This document shows, one piece after another, positions 9,882 through 19,398 of a stretch of 64,000 nt of DNA (positions are counted from its first letter, which is position 1; each line of letters opens with the position of its first letter). The notes below the pieces were generated by a model that made no database searches, was not told the DNA's origin, and saw nothing but the letters and a program-made list of their open reading frames with translations. The DNA is from Stutzerimonas stutzeri (GTDB lineage Bacteria; Pseudomonadota; Gammaproteobacteria; Pseudomonadales; Pseudomonadaceae), in assembly GCF_015291885.1 (NCBI RefSeq), contig NZ_CP036186.1, positions 2,755,001 through 2,819,000 of the forward strand. The letters are read 5' to 3'. The translations under genes were made by a program, and so were the position numbers.

Positions 9882-10484
9882 TCAATCGTACATCCCGACA
9901 TGTCGCGGATGGCTGGCGATGCGCTGCAGCCATTGGCGAATCGCGGGATAGTCGTCCAGCTCAAACCCCCCTTCCTCGGCGACATGTGTATAAGCATATA
10001 GCGCGACGTCGGCGATCGAATAATGATCACCGACCAGGTAAGGCGTGCGCAGCAGCTGCTGCTCCATCACGTTCAGCGCGTGATATCCATCCAGTTGTTT
10101 GGCCTCGTACTCTTCACGGCGCTCTTCCGGCATGTCGAGGTAGACCTTGATGTAGCGGGCGACAGCCAGGAAGGGCTCGTGGCTGTACTGCTCAAAGAAC
10201 TGCCACTGCAACACCTGGGTGCGCAAGCGTGGGTCAGTCGGCAAGAATTCACTGCCCTCGGCGAGGTAGTTCAAGATGGCATTGGACTCCCAAAGACAGG
10301 TGCCATCCTCCAGCTCAAGAACCGGAATCTTGCCGTTCGGATTTTTCCTGAGGAACTCCTCAGAGCGGGACTCACCACGAAGGATATTGATCGGAATCCA
10401 CTCGTACGGCTGGCCCAGCAGATGCAGCATCAGTTTGACCTTGTAGCAATTACCCGATCTGTAATCACCGTAGACTTTCAACAT
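9882..10484 (-). CDS. glutathione S-transferase family protein
   Basis: A 200-residue two-domain GST. The thioredoxin-fold N-terminus shows GNCYKVKLMLHLLG near the active site, NPNGKIPVLELEDG with the cis-proline loop, and ESNAILNYLA for glutathione gamma-glutamyl binding. The helical C-domain has the GDHYSIADVALYAY signature. Ser11/Asn13 are candidate catalytic residues. Substrate unknown. The start has a GGAGGGG site. It is convergent with folE and just downstream of the aminotransferase gene on the same strand. Confidence 0.88.
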   Translation of the reverse strand: MLKVYGDYRSGNCYKVKLMLHLLGQPYEWIPINILRGESRSEEFLRKNPNGKIPVLELEDGTCLWESNAILNYLAEGSEFLPTDPRLRTQVLQWQFFEQYSHEPFLAVARYIKVYLDMPEERREEYEAKQLDGYHALNVMEQQLLRTPYLVGDHYSIADVALYAYTHVAEEGGFELDDYPAIRQWLQRIASHPRHVGMYD

Positions 10485-10526
10485 GCTCCCCTCCGATCGA
10501 CCCGGCGTGCGGGTCAGCGATAATGC

Positions 10527-11699
10527 TCAAGCAGCTTCCAGCGCCTTAGCTTCGCGGATAACCTTTGCCAGCCGACGCAATCCTTCCTCCATTCTCTCAG
10601 CGGCAACATGGCTGAAATTCAGCCGCAGATAGCCGGGATTGGCGTCCGGGTCCACGAAGAAGGGCTCGCCAGGCATAAACACCACATCGTTGGCGAGCGC
10701 CTGATTGAGCAGTGTTCGCGTATCCAGCGGTTCTTTCAGCGTCAGCCAGAAGAACAGCCCGCCCTGCGGCAGCTGCCAGGACGCAAGATCACCGAAGTGC
10801 TCGCTGAGCGCATCCTGCATAGCATCACGACGAGCGCGATAGAAATCGCGAAGCTCCGCCAGATGTGCCTGATACCGCTCGCTACCCAGCCACTGCAGCG
10901 CCTGCCACTGTCCAATCCGGTTGGTATGCAGATCAGCCGACTGCTTCAGTCGTAGCAAATAAGGGAACAGATCCGGCGAGGCGATCAGATAACCCACGCG
11001 CAATCCCGGCAGCAGCGTCTTGGATACGGTACCGGTGTAAATCCAACTCGCGCGCTGCAGACGTGCAACGATTGGCTTGGCACAACCCTGATCGAATACC
11101 AGCTCGCGGTATGGCTCATCCTCGAGCAGCGTCACGCCGAACTCGTCCAACAATGCAGCGACAGCGTCACGCTTGTCTTCGCTATAGCGAACGGCGGATG
11201 GATTCTGGAATGTGGGAATCAGGTAGGCAAAAGCAGGCGTATGCTGCTCCAGCGTAGCGCGCAGAGCAGCGATGTCCGGACCGTCGGCTTGCTGAGGAAC
11301 TGCTAGGCACTCAGCGCCGAACAGCTGGAAGGATTGCAACGCAGCTAGATACGTCGGCGCCTCGACCAGCACTTCAGTGCCCGAGTCGATAAACAGCTTC
11401 GACGCGAGATCCAGCGTCTGCTGCGAGCCACTGACGATCAGCACCTGGCTCGCCTCGCAGGGTACGCCTAGCTCTCGGGCTTGCGCGGCAATGGCCTCAC
11501 GAAGAGCGGGCTCGCCTTCGCTCATGCCGTACTGTCCCATACCTGCCGGCAGCTCGGCCCAATCCACCGCAGGCAGCATCGCCTCGGCCGGCAGTCCTCC
11601 AGCGAAGGACATCACTTCCGGGCGCTGGGCTGCAGCGAGGATTTCACGAATGAGGGAACTTTTAAGGCGAGTAATGCGTTCGGAGAAGGCCATTTTCAT
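10527..11699 (-). CDS. PLP-dependent class I/II aminotransferase
   Basis: A fold-type I aminotransferase of about 390 residues. SGSQQTLDLASKLFIDSG is the phosphate-binding region, EAPTYLAAL and EDEPYRELVF lie in the core, and the catalytic lysine is in YTGTVSKTLLPGLRVGYL. It resembles stand-alone MocR-type/2-aminoadipate (LysN-like) aminotransferases without a regulator domain. The start may be the TTG at 11720 or the ATGs at 11699 or 11693; 11699 is a compromise. It is divergent from a MarR regulator, which may control it. Substrate not determinable. Confidence 0.86.
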   Translation of the reverse strand: MKMAFSERITRLKSSLIREILAAAQRPEVMSFAGGLPAEAMLPAVDWAELPAGMGQYGMSEGEPALREAIAAQARELGVPCEASQVLIVSGSQQTLDLASKLFIDSGTEVLVEAPTYLAALQSFQLFGAECLAVPQQADGPDIAALRATLEQHTPAFAYLIPTFQNPSAVRYSEDKRDAVAALLDEFGVTLLEDEPYRELVFDQGCAKPIVARLQRASWIYTGTVSKTLLPGLRVGYLIASPDLFPYLLRLKQSADLHTNRIGQWQALQWLGSERYQAHLAELRDFYRARRDAMQDALSEHFGDLASWQLPQGGLFFWLTLKEPLDTRTLLNQALANDVVFMPGEPFFVDPDANPGYLRLNFSHVAAERMEEGLRRLAKVIREAKALEAA

Positions 11700-11773
11700 A
11701 CCAGATGCGAGGCGCTGCAAAATAAGTCAAACTTCTTGACCGAAATTACGCCTCTCACGATAAATACGTCAAT

Positions 11774-12217
11774 ATGCCTGACCTAAAAAAAAGCGCAGTG
11801 CAGCGCCAGATCATGGAGAGTTTCTTTCTCGGCTATCAGGCCTTCACGGCCAAGCCTGACGAAATGCTCGCCCGCCGCGGGCTGTCCCGTGTGCACCACC
11901 GCATTCTTTTCTTTATCGCCAGCTACCCGGACCTGAGCGTTAAGGAGTTGCTGAGCTATCTCGGTGTCTCCAAGCAGGCACTGAATACACCGCTACGCCA
12001 GTTGATCGAAATGCACTTGGTGGAGAGCCTGACTGCAGAGGATGACAAGCGAAAGCGCATGCTGCGCTTTACCGCAGAGGGGGCGAAGCTGGAGCAGGCC
12101 TTGCGCAGAGAACAGGTCCGTCTGCTTCAAAGGGCTTTCGATGATGTGGGTGAACAAGCGGTAGATGGCTGGCTCGCGGTCAACCAAGCGCTCGCTATGG
12201 AGAAAGCAAGAGGCTAG
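11774..12217 (+). CDS. MarR-family transcriptional regulator
   Basis: A 147-residue winged-helix regulator. The helix-turn-helix lies around SVKELLSYLGVSKQALNTPLRQL (about residues 56-78), followed by the wing with the conserved DDKRKRMLRFTAEG. Flanking helices would form the dimer interface. It is divergent from the aminotransferase gene with only about 75 bp between them, so autoregulation and control of that gene are likely (inference). No Cys-based redox sensor is seen. The effector is unknown. Confidence 0.87.
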   Translation: MPDLKKSAVQRQIMESFFLGYQAFTAKPDEMLARRGLSRVHHRILFFIASYPDLSVKELLSYLGVSKQALNTPLRQLIEMHLVESLTAEDDKRKRMLRFTAEGAKLEQALRREQVRLLQRAFDDVGEQAVDGWLAVNQALAMEKARG

Positions 12218-12264
12218 CAGCCCTCAAGAGGCGGGCCGCTTCACCACGCCGGAATCGCGGGCAC

Positions 12265-12292
12265 AAAAAAGGGCGACCGAAGTCGCCCTTTT
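12265..12292 (-). terminator. rpsA rho-independent terminator
   Basis: A 7-bp GGGCGAC/GTCGCCC stem with a stable tetraloop. On the minus strand it is followed by six Ts; four Ts on the other strand may also end the MarR transcript. Confidence 0.9.
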
Positions 12293-12308
12293 CATGAAGA
12301 ACCCGAAC

Positions 12309-13991
12309 TTAGTTCTGGTTTTCCATCTGAGCACGGATCAGATCACCAATGGTGGTCGGGCCAGTGCTTTCTACGTCCTGCTTGGTGCGCAGCTCTTTCA
12401 TCGCATCCTTTTCGTCTTCGACGTCTTTGGACTTGATCGACAGGCTGATCACGCGGGACTTGCGGTCGATGCTGATGATCTTGGCTTCGACTTCGTCGCC
12501 TTCCTTCAGCACATTGCGCGCATCTTCAACGCGGTCGCGGCTGATTTCGGAAGCTTTCAGAGTGGCTTCGATATCGTTGCCCAGATCGATGATGGCGCCT
12601 TTGGCGTCAACTTCTTTCACGGTACCGCGAACGATGCTGCCCTTGTCATTGACGGCGGCGTAGTTGGAGAACGGATCGTCTTCCAGCTGCTTGATGCCCA
12701 GGGAGATGCGCTCACGCTCCGGATCGACCGACAGGATGACGGTATCCAGCTCGTCGCCCTTCTTGAAGCGGCGAACGGCTTCTTCACCCGGCTCGTTCCA
12801 GGAGATGTCGGACAGGTGAACCAGACCGTCGATGCCGCCGTCCAGACCAATGAAGATACCGAAATCGGTGATCGACTTGATGGTGCCGGAGATGCGGTCG
12901 CCCTTGTTGAACTGGCCAGAGAAGTCTTCCCATGGGTTGGTTTTGCACTGCTTGATACCCAAGGAGATACGACGACGCTCTTCGTCGATGTCCAGAACCA
13001 TGACTTCCACTTCGTCGCCGACCTGTACGACCTTCGACGGGTGGATGTTCTTGTTGGTCCAGTCCATTTCGGAAACGTGTACCAGGCCTTCGACACCCTC
13101 TTCCAGCTCGGCGAAGCAGCCGTAGTCGGTCAGGTTGGTGACGCGAGCCTGAACACGGGTGCCTTCCGGGTAACGCGCCTTGATGGCAACCCATGGGTCT
13201 TCGCCCAGCTGCTTCAGGCCCAGCGATACGCGGTTGCGCTCGCGGTCGAACTTCAGCACCTTGACATCGATCTCGTCGCCAACGTTGACGATCTCGGACG
13301 GATGCTTGATGCGCTTCCAGGCCATGTCGGTAATGTGCAGCAGACCATCGACGCCGCCCAGGTCAACGAACGCACCGTAATCGGTGAGGTTCTTGACGAT
13401 ACCTTTGACCTGCTGGCCTTCCTGCAGGGACTCGAGCAGAGCTTCGCGCTCGGCACTGTTCTCTGCTTCCAGCACGCTGCGACGGGAAACGACAACGTTG
13501 TTGCGCTTCTGGTCCAGCTTGATGACCTTGAACTCGAGCTCTTTGCCTTCCAGATGGGTGGTATCACGCACCGGACGGACATCGACCAAGGAACCTGGGA
13601 GGAACGCACGGATGCCGTTAACGTCGACAGTGAAGCCGCCTTTAACCTTACCGTTGATAACGCCCTTGACCACTTCCTCAGCGGCGAAAGCTGCTTCCAG
13701 AACAATCCAGGATTCCGCGCGCTTGGCTTTTTCACGGGACAGCTTGGTCTCGCCAAAGCCATCTTCAACCGCGTCCAGAGCAACGTGGACCTCGTCACCC
13801 ACCTTGATGGTCAGCTCGCCCTGCTCGTTGTAGAACTGCTCGACCGGGATGACGCCCTCGGACTTGAGGCCGGCATGCACGGTGACCCAGTCACCGTCGA
13901 TGTCGACCACGATGCCGGTGATGATGGCACCCGGCTGCATGTCGAGGGATTTAAGGCTTTCTTCAAAAAGTTCTGCGAAGCTTTCGCTCAT
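12309..13991 (-). CDS. rpsA: 30S ribosomal protein S1
   Basis: The mRNA-binding ribosomal protein needed for initiation on most leadered mRNAs. The 560-residue protein contains six S1 repeats, recognisable by repeated [11 protein letters not shown] and TDYGxFxxL segments; the normal gamma-proteobacterial length is about 557-561. The frame is open to 14057, but the protein starts at [13 protein letters not shown] (13991). Its codon bias is strong enough to leave a 649-codon open frame on the other strand. It lies downstream of cmk with a hairpin/T-run between them. S1 represses its own translation in E. coli. Confidence 0.97.
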   Translation of the reverse strand: MSESFAELFEESLKSLDMQPGAIITGIVVDIDGDWVTVHAGLKSEGVIPVEQFYNEQGELTIKVGDEVHVALDAVEDGFGETKLSREKAKRAESWIVLEAAFAAEEVVKGVINGKVKGGFTVDVNGIRAFLPGSLVDVRPVRDTTHLEGKELEFKVIKLDQKRNNVVVSRRSVLEAENSAEREALLESLQEGQQVKGIVKNLTDYGAFVDLGGVDGLLHITDMAWKRIKHPSEIVNVGDEIDVKVLKFDRERNRVSLGLKQLGEDPWVAIKARYPEGTRVQARVTNLTDYGCFAELEEGVEGLVHVSEMDWTNKNIHPSKVVQVGDEVEVMVLDIDEERRRISLGIKQCKTNPWEDFSGQFNKGDRISGTIKSITDFGIFIGLDGGIDGLVHLSDISWNEPGEEAVRRFKKGDELDTVILSVDPERERISLGIKQLEDDPFSNYAAVNDKGSIVRGTVKEVDAKGAIIDLGNDIEATLKASEISRDRVEDARNVLKEGDEVEAKIISIDRKSRVISLSIKSKDVEDEKDAMKELRTKQDVESTGPTTIGDLIRAQMENQN

Positions 13992-14063
13992 GTTTATTCC
14001 TGCTGTTTTCAGGCGAGAATCCGCCCAATCTCCACATTCCAGACAATGTGGGTTCATTCATAT

Positions 14064-14104
14064 AAAAAAAGGCCTGCGGGACTGGATCTGGTCTCCCACA
14101 TGCC
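14064..14104 (-). terminator. terminator or attenuator between cmk and rpsA
   Basis: On the minus strand an 11-bp stem (one mismatch and one wobble; 14094-14104 with 14071-14081) is followed by seven Ts (14064-14070). It ends or attenuates the cmk transcript about 75 bases before the rpsA start, implying that rpsA also has its own promoter or relies on readthrough. Confidence 0.7.
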
Positions 14105-14185
14105 TCCTTGTTAACGGCCCCGAGATGCATACCCTAGAAAGGGTGCGCTTGCTCGACTCCGTTTGGCCGCCTTTCGGCGTTCCGT

Positions 14186-14875
14186 TCATCCAGCCAAATC
14201 GCGCTCAGCGACTTCGCTCAGAATTTTTTGCAGCACTTCTTCGATGGAGAGTGTAGTGGAATCCAATTGGACGGCATCGTCTGCCGGCTTCAGCGGTGCC
14301 ACCGCACGTTGGGTATCGCGCTCGTCGCGTTCCCGGATCTCCTCAAGAAGACTCGCGAGATTAACATCATCACCGCGAGCCTTCAACTGCAAGAAGCGTC
14401 TGCGGGCGCGCTCTTCGGCGCTCGCAGTCAGAAATATCTTCAGCGGTGCATCGGGGAAAACCACTGTCCCCATATCACGTCCGTCCGCTACCAGCCCTGG
14501 AGCCTCGCGAAACGCCTTCTGACGTTGCAGCAAGGCAGTGCGAACCACTGGCAACGCTGCAACCTGAGATGCACCGGCACCCACCTGCTCATTACGAATG
14601 GACTCGGTGACCTCTTCCCCTTCCAGGATGATGATCATGCCGTGGCCATCGCGAGCAGCGCCAAACTGGACATCAAGGTGCTCGGCGAGAACCTTCAGCG
14701 CTTCCTCGTTGGTTAGGTCGACACCATGGTTACGCGCGGCAAACGCCAGCAGACGATACAACGCGCCAGAATCGAGAAAATTCCAGCCGAGTTCTCCGGC
14801 GAGCAGCGCAGCTACCGTTCCCTTGCCTGATCCGCTCGGTCCGTCGATGGTGATGACCGGTACAGGCCTAATCAT
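14186..14875 (-). CDS. cmk: cytidylate kinase
   Basis: Phosphorylates CMP and dCMP with ATP. The 229-residue P-loop kinase shows Walker [10 protein letters not shown] at residues 10-18, the CMP-binding loop around [21 protein letters not shown], and lid arginines in [13 protein letters not shown]. Its ATG overlaps the stop of the tyrA-aroA fusion (ATGA), so translation is coupled. The cmk-rpsA pair is conserved across gamma-proteobacteria. Length is typical. Confidence 0.96.
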   Translation of the reverse strand: MIRPVPVITIDGPSGSGKGTVAALLAGELGWNFLDSGALYRLLAFAARNHGVDLTNEEALKVLAEHLDVQFGAARDGHGMIIILEGEEVTESIRNEQVGAGASQVAALPVVRTALLQRQKAFREAPGLVADGRDMGTVVFPDAPLKIFLTASAEERARRRFLQLKARGDDVNLASLLEEIRERDERDTQRAVAPLKPADDAVQLDSTTLSIEEVLQKILSEVAERDLAG

Positions 14876-17115
14876 GAACCACCCTCCGAATGAACGCGCA
14901 TACCGGCGCGCTGTGCCAAATCGAGAAAGTTAGGGAACGACGTCGCCACGTTTGCGCAGTCGTGAACCCGGATCGGACCGCTGGCGCGCAGGGCAGCCAC
15001 GCTGAATGACATAGCAATACGGTGATCACCATGCGCCCAGACTTCGCCAGTGCCAATCGTGCCTCCTTCGATGACAATCCCGTCCGGCGTCGGTTCGGCC
15101 TTGACGCCAAGCGTCTGCAGCCCGTCCGCCATCACCTGGATGCGGTCAGACTCTTTGACGCGCAGCTCTTCGGCACCGCGCAGCGTAGTACGACCTTCGG
15201 CGCAGGCCGCGGCGACGAACAGCACCGGGAACTCGTCGATAGCCAGCGGCACAAGAGCTTCTGGAATATCGATACCCTTAAGCTGAGCACCCCGCACGCG
15301 AATGTCCGCCACCGGCTCACCGCCCACCTCTCGTGGATTCTCCAGGGAGATATCGCCACCCATCAATTTGAGAATGTCAATCACGCCGGTACGCGTCGGA
15401 TTCACACCGACGTGCTCGAGTACGATATCCGAGCCCGGCGCGATGCTCGCGGCCACCATGAAGAAAGCCGCCGAAGAAATATCGGCGGGTACTTCTATAT
15501 GGGTTCCGCACAGCTTGTGGCCCGGCTCGACGATCGCGGTGCTTCCCTTGACCGTCACCGGGTAGCCGAAGCCACGAAGCATCCTCTCGGTATGATCGCG
15601 CGTTGGAGCCGGCTCGGTTACGGACGTCTGGTCGGCCGCGTACAGGCCAGCCAGCAGCAGGCACGATTTGACCTGTGCACTGGCCATCGGCATTTCGTAA
15701 TGCATGCCCGACAGACGCTGGCCACCACGAATGATCAGTGGCGGACGTCCTTCAGGCGCCGTCTCGATCACAGCCCCCATCTCGCGCAGCGGTTTAGCAA
15801 CGCGATTCATCGGGCGCTTGGTCAACGATGCGTCGCCGGTCAGCGTCGTATCGAACGGCTGCGCAGCAAGCAAGCCAGACAACAACCGCATCGAGGTTCC
15901 GGAGTTGCCCAGGTAAATAGGCCCGGGTGGCGCCTTGAGGCCGTGCAAGCCGACGCCGTGAACCGTCACGCGCCCCTGCTGGGGGCCTTCGATGACGACG
16001 CCCATATCCCGAAACGCCTGAATGGTGGCCAGAGCGTCCTCCCCCTCGAGGAACCCCTCGACTTCAGTCGTGCCCTCGGCCAGGGAGCCAAGCATGATCG
16101 AACGGTGAGAAATGGATTTGTCGCCCGGCACACGCAGATGGCCGGTCAGGCTGCCGCCAGGGTTGGCGAGGAAAACGAGGTCATTGGAATGCATAACGTC
16201 CACATAGGCTCGACGAGCCAGTATTTTGCTGAAATGTTCCCGGGCAGCCTGGGCACGAGTGAATACGCCCAACAACCTGTGCCCGTCTCCTTCATCGACC
16301 GCGGCGCGCAGCGCGTCGAGATCGGCACGAAAATCGTCCAGGGTATGCAGCACTGCCTCGCGATTGGCGAGAAAGATGTCGTGCCACATCACCGGGTCGC
16401 TACCGGCAATCCGGGTGAAATCGCGAAACCCCCCCGCCGCATAGCGGAAGATCTCAAGATTTTCATGGCGCTTGGCGAGCGAATCAACCAGGCCGAAGGC
16501 CAGCAGATGCGGTAAATGACTAGTGGCAGCCAGCACCTCATCGTGATGCGCCACCTCCATATGCTCGACATCCGCGCCAAGCACCGACCACAGCCGGCTC
16601 ACCAGCGCGAGTGCTTGTGGATCGGTATTTTCCAGCGGCGTAAGGATCACCTTGTGCCGCCGAAACAGTGTGCTGTTCGCCGCCGTCACGCCACTGAGCT
16701 CGGAGCCCGCGATGGGATGGCCAGGCACGAACCTTGACGGCATGCTGCCGAACACTTTGCGCGCGCAGCGCACGACATTGCCCTTGGCGCTACCGACATC
16801 GGTGATCACAGCATCGCCCAGTTCTATTGTCGCCAGTTCGGCGAGCAGCTTTTCCAGCGCAAGAATGGGTGTAGCGAGCTGAATCACGTCAGCGCCGCGA
16901 CACGCCTCGGCGAGTGTGTCCGCGCAGCGGTCCACTACACCCAGCTCAACTGCCAGCTCACGCGAGCGCGTGTCCAGATCGAAGCCGATCACCTCACGAC
17001 AGATACCAGCCTCACGCAACCCCTTGGCGAACGAACCGCCAATCAGCCCAAGGCCGATAACCACTAGACGCTCCACAATGGGTACAGCCTGCCGAGCTTG
17101 GTTAACGTGACTCAC
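14872..17115 (-). CDS. bifunctional prephenate dehydrogenase / EPSP synthase (TyrA-AroA fusion)
   Basis: A 747-residue fusion. Residues about 15-300 are a prephenate dehydrogenase (Rossmann motif [24 protein letters not shown]) for tyrosine synthesis. From about 310 it is 3-phosphoshikimate 1-carboxyvinyltransferase, making EPSP (GDKSISHRS near 333; [33 protein letters not shown]). The fusion is typical of Pseudomonas. The active-site loop reads GNSGTSMR rather than the E. coli-type GNAGTAMR. The start is GTG at 17115, overlapping the hisC stop (GTGA). Confidence 0.95.
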   Translation of the reverse strand: MSHVNQARQAVPIVERLVVIGLGLIGGSFAKGLREAGICREVIGFDLDTRSRELAVELGVVDRCADTLAEACRGADVIQLATPILALEKLLAELATIELGDAVITDVGSAKGNVVRCARKVFGSMPSRFVPGHPIAGSELSGVTAANSTLFRRHKVILTPLENTDPQALALVSRLWSVLGADVEHMEVAHHDEVLAATSHLPHLLAFGLVDSLAKRHENLEIFRYAAGGFRDFTRIAGSDPVMWHDIFLANREAVLHTLDDFRADLDALRAAVDEGDGHRLLGVFTRAQAAREHFSKILARRAYVDVMHSNDLVFLANPGGSLTGHLRVPGDKSISHRSIMLGSLAEGTTEVEGFLEGEDALATIQAFRDMGVVIEGPQQGRVTVHGVGLHGLKAPPGPIYLGNSGTSMRLLSGLLAAQPFDTTLTGDASLTKRPMNRVAKPLREMGAVIETAPEGRPPLIIRGGQRLSGMHYEMPMASAQVKSCLLLAGLYAADQTSVTEPAPTRDHTERMLRGFGYPVTVKGSTAIVEPGHKLCGTHIEVPADISSAAFFMVAASIAPGSDIVLEHVGVNPTRTGVIDILKLMGGDISLENPREVGGEPVADIRVRGAQLKGIDIPEALVPLAIDEFPVLFVAAACAEGRTTLRGAEELRVKESDRIQVMADGLQTLGVKAEPTPDGIVIEGGTIGTGEVWAHGDHRIAMSFSVAALRASGPIRVHDCANVATSFPNFLDLAQRAGMRVHSEGGS

Positions 17116-18221
17116 TGCGCAAGGACCTGGTGCAGCACTTCGATAAAGCGCGAATTTTCCTGCTCGGTGCCAACTGAGATACGCAGGAACGTTGGCATAC
17201 CGTATCCAGCCATAGGACGCACAATCACCCCTTCGCGCAACAGCGCCTGGTTGATCGGCGCAGCGTCACGGGCGAAGTCCACCGCGATGAAATTGCCCCG
17301 CGAAGGGATCCAATCCAACCCCAGCTGACGGAAACCTGTTTCCAGCTGAAGCATCCCGGCATCATTCGCCTTGCGGCTGGCAAGCAGATAATCGACGTCA
17401 TCCAGCGCTGCGCAAGCCGCCGCCAGTGCCAGACTGTTTACGTTGAATGGCTGCCTGACGCGATTCAGCACATCGGCGATCACCGGCGAACAGATCGCGT
17501 AGCCAACCCGCAACGCAGCAAGCCCATAGGCCTTGGAGAAGGTGCGCAAAACCAGCAGGTTTGGATAGTCGGCCAGAAATGCCAGACCATCCGGCAAGTC
17601 CTGCCCTTCGGCGTATTCAATGTAGGCCTCGTCCAGCACCACAAGGACACTCTCCGATACGCGCGCTAGAAATTCACCAAGCGCAGCGGCATCGAACCAG
17701 GTTCCGGTGGGATTGTTGGGGTTGGCGATGAAAACCACTCGGGTGTTTTCATCAACGGCAGCCGCCATTGCGTCGAGGTCGTGGCCCCAGTTCCTGGCCG
17801 GTACGGCACGCCCCTCGGCCCCGACCGCCTGCGTCGCAATCGGATAGACAGCAAAGGCGTGCTCACTGAACACGGCGTTGAGCCCCGGCGCCAGATAGGC
17901 GCGCGCAACCAGCTCAAGAATGTCGTTGGAGCCGTTGCCCAGGGTGACCTGATTGATGCCGACGGAATAGCGTTCGGCGAGTCGCTGCTTGAGCGCGAAA
18001 CCGTTGCCGTCTGGGTAGCGGGTCAGCTCCGGAAGCTCAGCCCTGATCGCATCAAGTACTTTCGGGCTTGGCCCCAGGGGGTTCTCGTTGCTGGCGAGCT
18101 TGACGATTCCGGCGGGGTCCAAATTCAGCTCGCGCGCCAGCTCGTCAACCGGCTTGCCCGGCACGTACGGTGACAGCTTCTGTACCCCTGGCTGCGCCAG
18201 GGTGAGGAAATCACAACTCAT
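17112..18221 (-). CDS. hisC: histidinol-phosphate aminotransferase
   Basis: A 369-residue PLP enzyme. It has GNGSNDILELVARAYL near residue 95, FIANPNNPTG, and the catalytic lysine in FSKAYGLAALRVGY near residue 230. HisC converts histidinol phosphate and 2-oxoglutarate to imidazole acetol phosphate and glutamate, in reverse. The second hisC copy of Pseudomonas sits in this aromatic cluster (hisC2) and may also transaminate aromatic substrates. It lies between pheA and the tyrA-aroA fusion, whose start overlaps its stop. Confidence 0.93.
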   Translation of the reverse strand: MSCDFLTLAQPGVQKLSPYVPGKPVDELARELNLDPAGIVKLASNENPLGPSPKVLDAIRAELPELTRYPDGNGFALKQRLAERYSVGINQVTLGNGSNDILELVARAYLAPGLNAVFSEHAFAVYPIATQAVGAEGRAVPARNWGHDLDAMAAAVDENTRVVFIANPNNPTGTWFDAAALGEFLARVSESVLVVLDEAYIEYAEGQDLPDGLAFLADYPNLLVLRTFSKAYGLAALRVGYAICSPVIADVLNRVRQPFNVNSLALAAACAALDDVDYLLASRKANDAGMLQLETGFRQLGLDWIPSRGNFIAVDFARDAAPINQALLREGVIVRPMAGYGMPTFLRISVGTEQENSRFIEVLHQVLAQ

Positions 18222-18300
18222 AACAAGACCTCAGGCTGCAGGCTTCGGGCGACAGGTACAAGCCGGTCGCCTGCCCCACTGCCGCGACCTGAAGCCGCAA

Positions 18301-19398
18301 TTAAAGAACCGCTTTGGGGTAGGAACCCAACACCTTAAGGGCCACAGCTTCCTGACCGAGCCTCTCCAGCGCATCCTTGATCAACGGATCCTGATGGTGG
18401 CCCAGGAAATCGATGAAGAACACGTAGGTCCACTTGCCGCTGCGCGACGGCCGCGTTTCGATTCGAGTAAGGTCGATGCCGTTGGCATGGAACGGCACCA
18501 GCAGCTCGTGCAAGGCGCCTGGCTTGTTGCGCATCGAAACGATGATCGAAGTCTTGTCGTCGCCGGTCGGGGGCACTTCCTGACTGCCGATGATCAGGAA
18601 TCGCGTGGAGTTGTCCGGGCGATCCTCAATCTTCTCGGCCAGCTTGGTCAGGCCATAGAGCTGCGCAGCCATGTCACCGGCGATGGCCGCCGAATTCCAC
18701 TCGCTCTTGACCCGCTTGGCTGCATCCGCATTGCTGGAAACCGCCACCCGCTCGACATTCGGATAATGCGCATCCAGCCACTTGCGGCACTGCGCGAGCG
18801 ATTGTGCATGGGAATAAATGCGCGTGATGCGATCGGTCTTGGTCGTCTCACCCACCAGTAAATGGTGGTGGATACGCAATTCCACTTCGCCGCAGATCAC
18901 GATGTCGTGCTCCAGGAAGCTATCCAGCGTGTGATTGACTGCACCTTCGGTGGAGTTCTCCACCGGCACTACGCCGAAATTCACCGCCCCCGCCACGACT
19001 TCGCGGAACACCTCATCGATGGCGGCCATTGGCGTACTGATGACCGCATGGCCGAAATGCTTGAGCGCCGCAGCCTGGGAGAAGGTACCTTCCGGGCCGA
19101 GATAGGCAACCCGGAGCGGCTGCTCCAAGGCCAGGCAGGACGACATGATCTCGCGAAACAGCCGTGCCATTTCCTCGTTGTCGAGCGGCCCGCGGTTAAG
19201 TTCCATGATGTGCTTGAGCACCCATGCCTCGCGCTCAGGGCGATAGAAGACTGCCGACTCACCCTCGGCCAGCGCCGCCGTCTTGACCCGCGCGACTTCC
19301 TGAGCGCAGCGGGCGCGCTCGCTGATCAGATCGAGAATCCGTTCATCAAGGCTGTCGATTCGAACCCGCAGGGCCTTCAGCTGATCGGCATCGCTCAT
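18301..19398 (-). CDS. pheA: bifunctional chorismate mutase / prephenate dehydratase (P-protein)
   Basis: Makes phenylpyruvate from chorismate. Of 365 residues, the AroQ-type chorismate mutase helices occupy about 1-95 (RVRIDSLDERILDLISERA). The dehydratase runs from AYLGPEGTFSQAA to the TRFLIIG region, with the NSTEGAVNHTLD motif. The C-terminal ACT domain (GALHELL and ETRPS) is where phenylalanine feedback acts in this family. The ATG overlaps the serC stop by one base. The gene is immediately upstream of hisC. Confidence 0.96.
   Translation of the reverse strand: MSDADQLKALRVRIDSLDERILDLISERARCAQEVARVKTAALAEGESAVFYRPEREAWVLKHIMELNRGPLDNEEMARLFREIMSSCLALEQPLRVAYLGPEGTFSQAAALKHFGHAVISTPMAAIDEVFREVVAGAVNFGVVPVENSTEGAVNHTLDSFLEHDIVICGEVELRIHHHLLVGETTKTDRITRIYSHAQSLAQCRKWLDAHYPNVERVAVSSNADAAKRVKSEWNSAAIAGDMAAQLYGLTKLAEKIEDRPDNSTRFLIIGSQEVPPTGDDKTSIIVSMRNKPGALHELLVPFHANGIDLTRIETRPSRSGKWTYVFFIDFLGHHQDPLIKDALERLGQEAVALKVLGSYPKAVL

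Noticed and set aside
12165..14114. 649-codon open frame on the plus strand
   Set aside because: It is antisense to rpsA and arises from that gene's strong codon bias; no family features, and rpsA is certain.
15022..16515. 497-codon open frame on the plus strand
   Set aside because: Antisense of the tyrA-aroA fusion, low-information sequence without domains.
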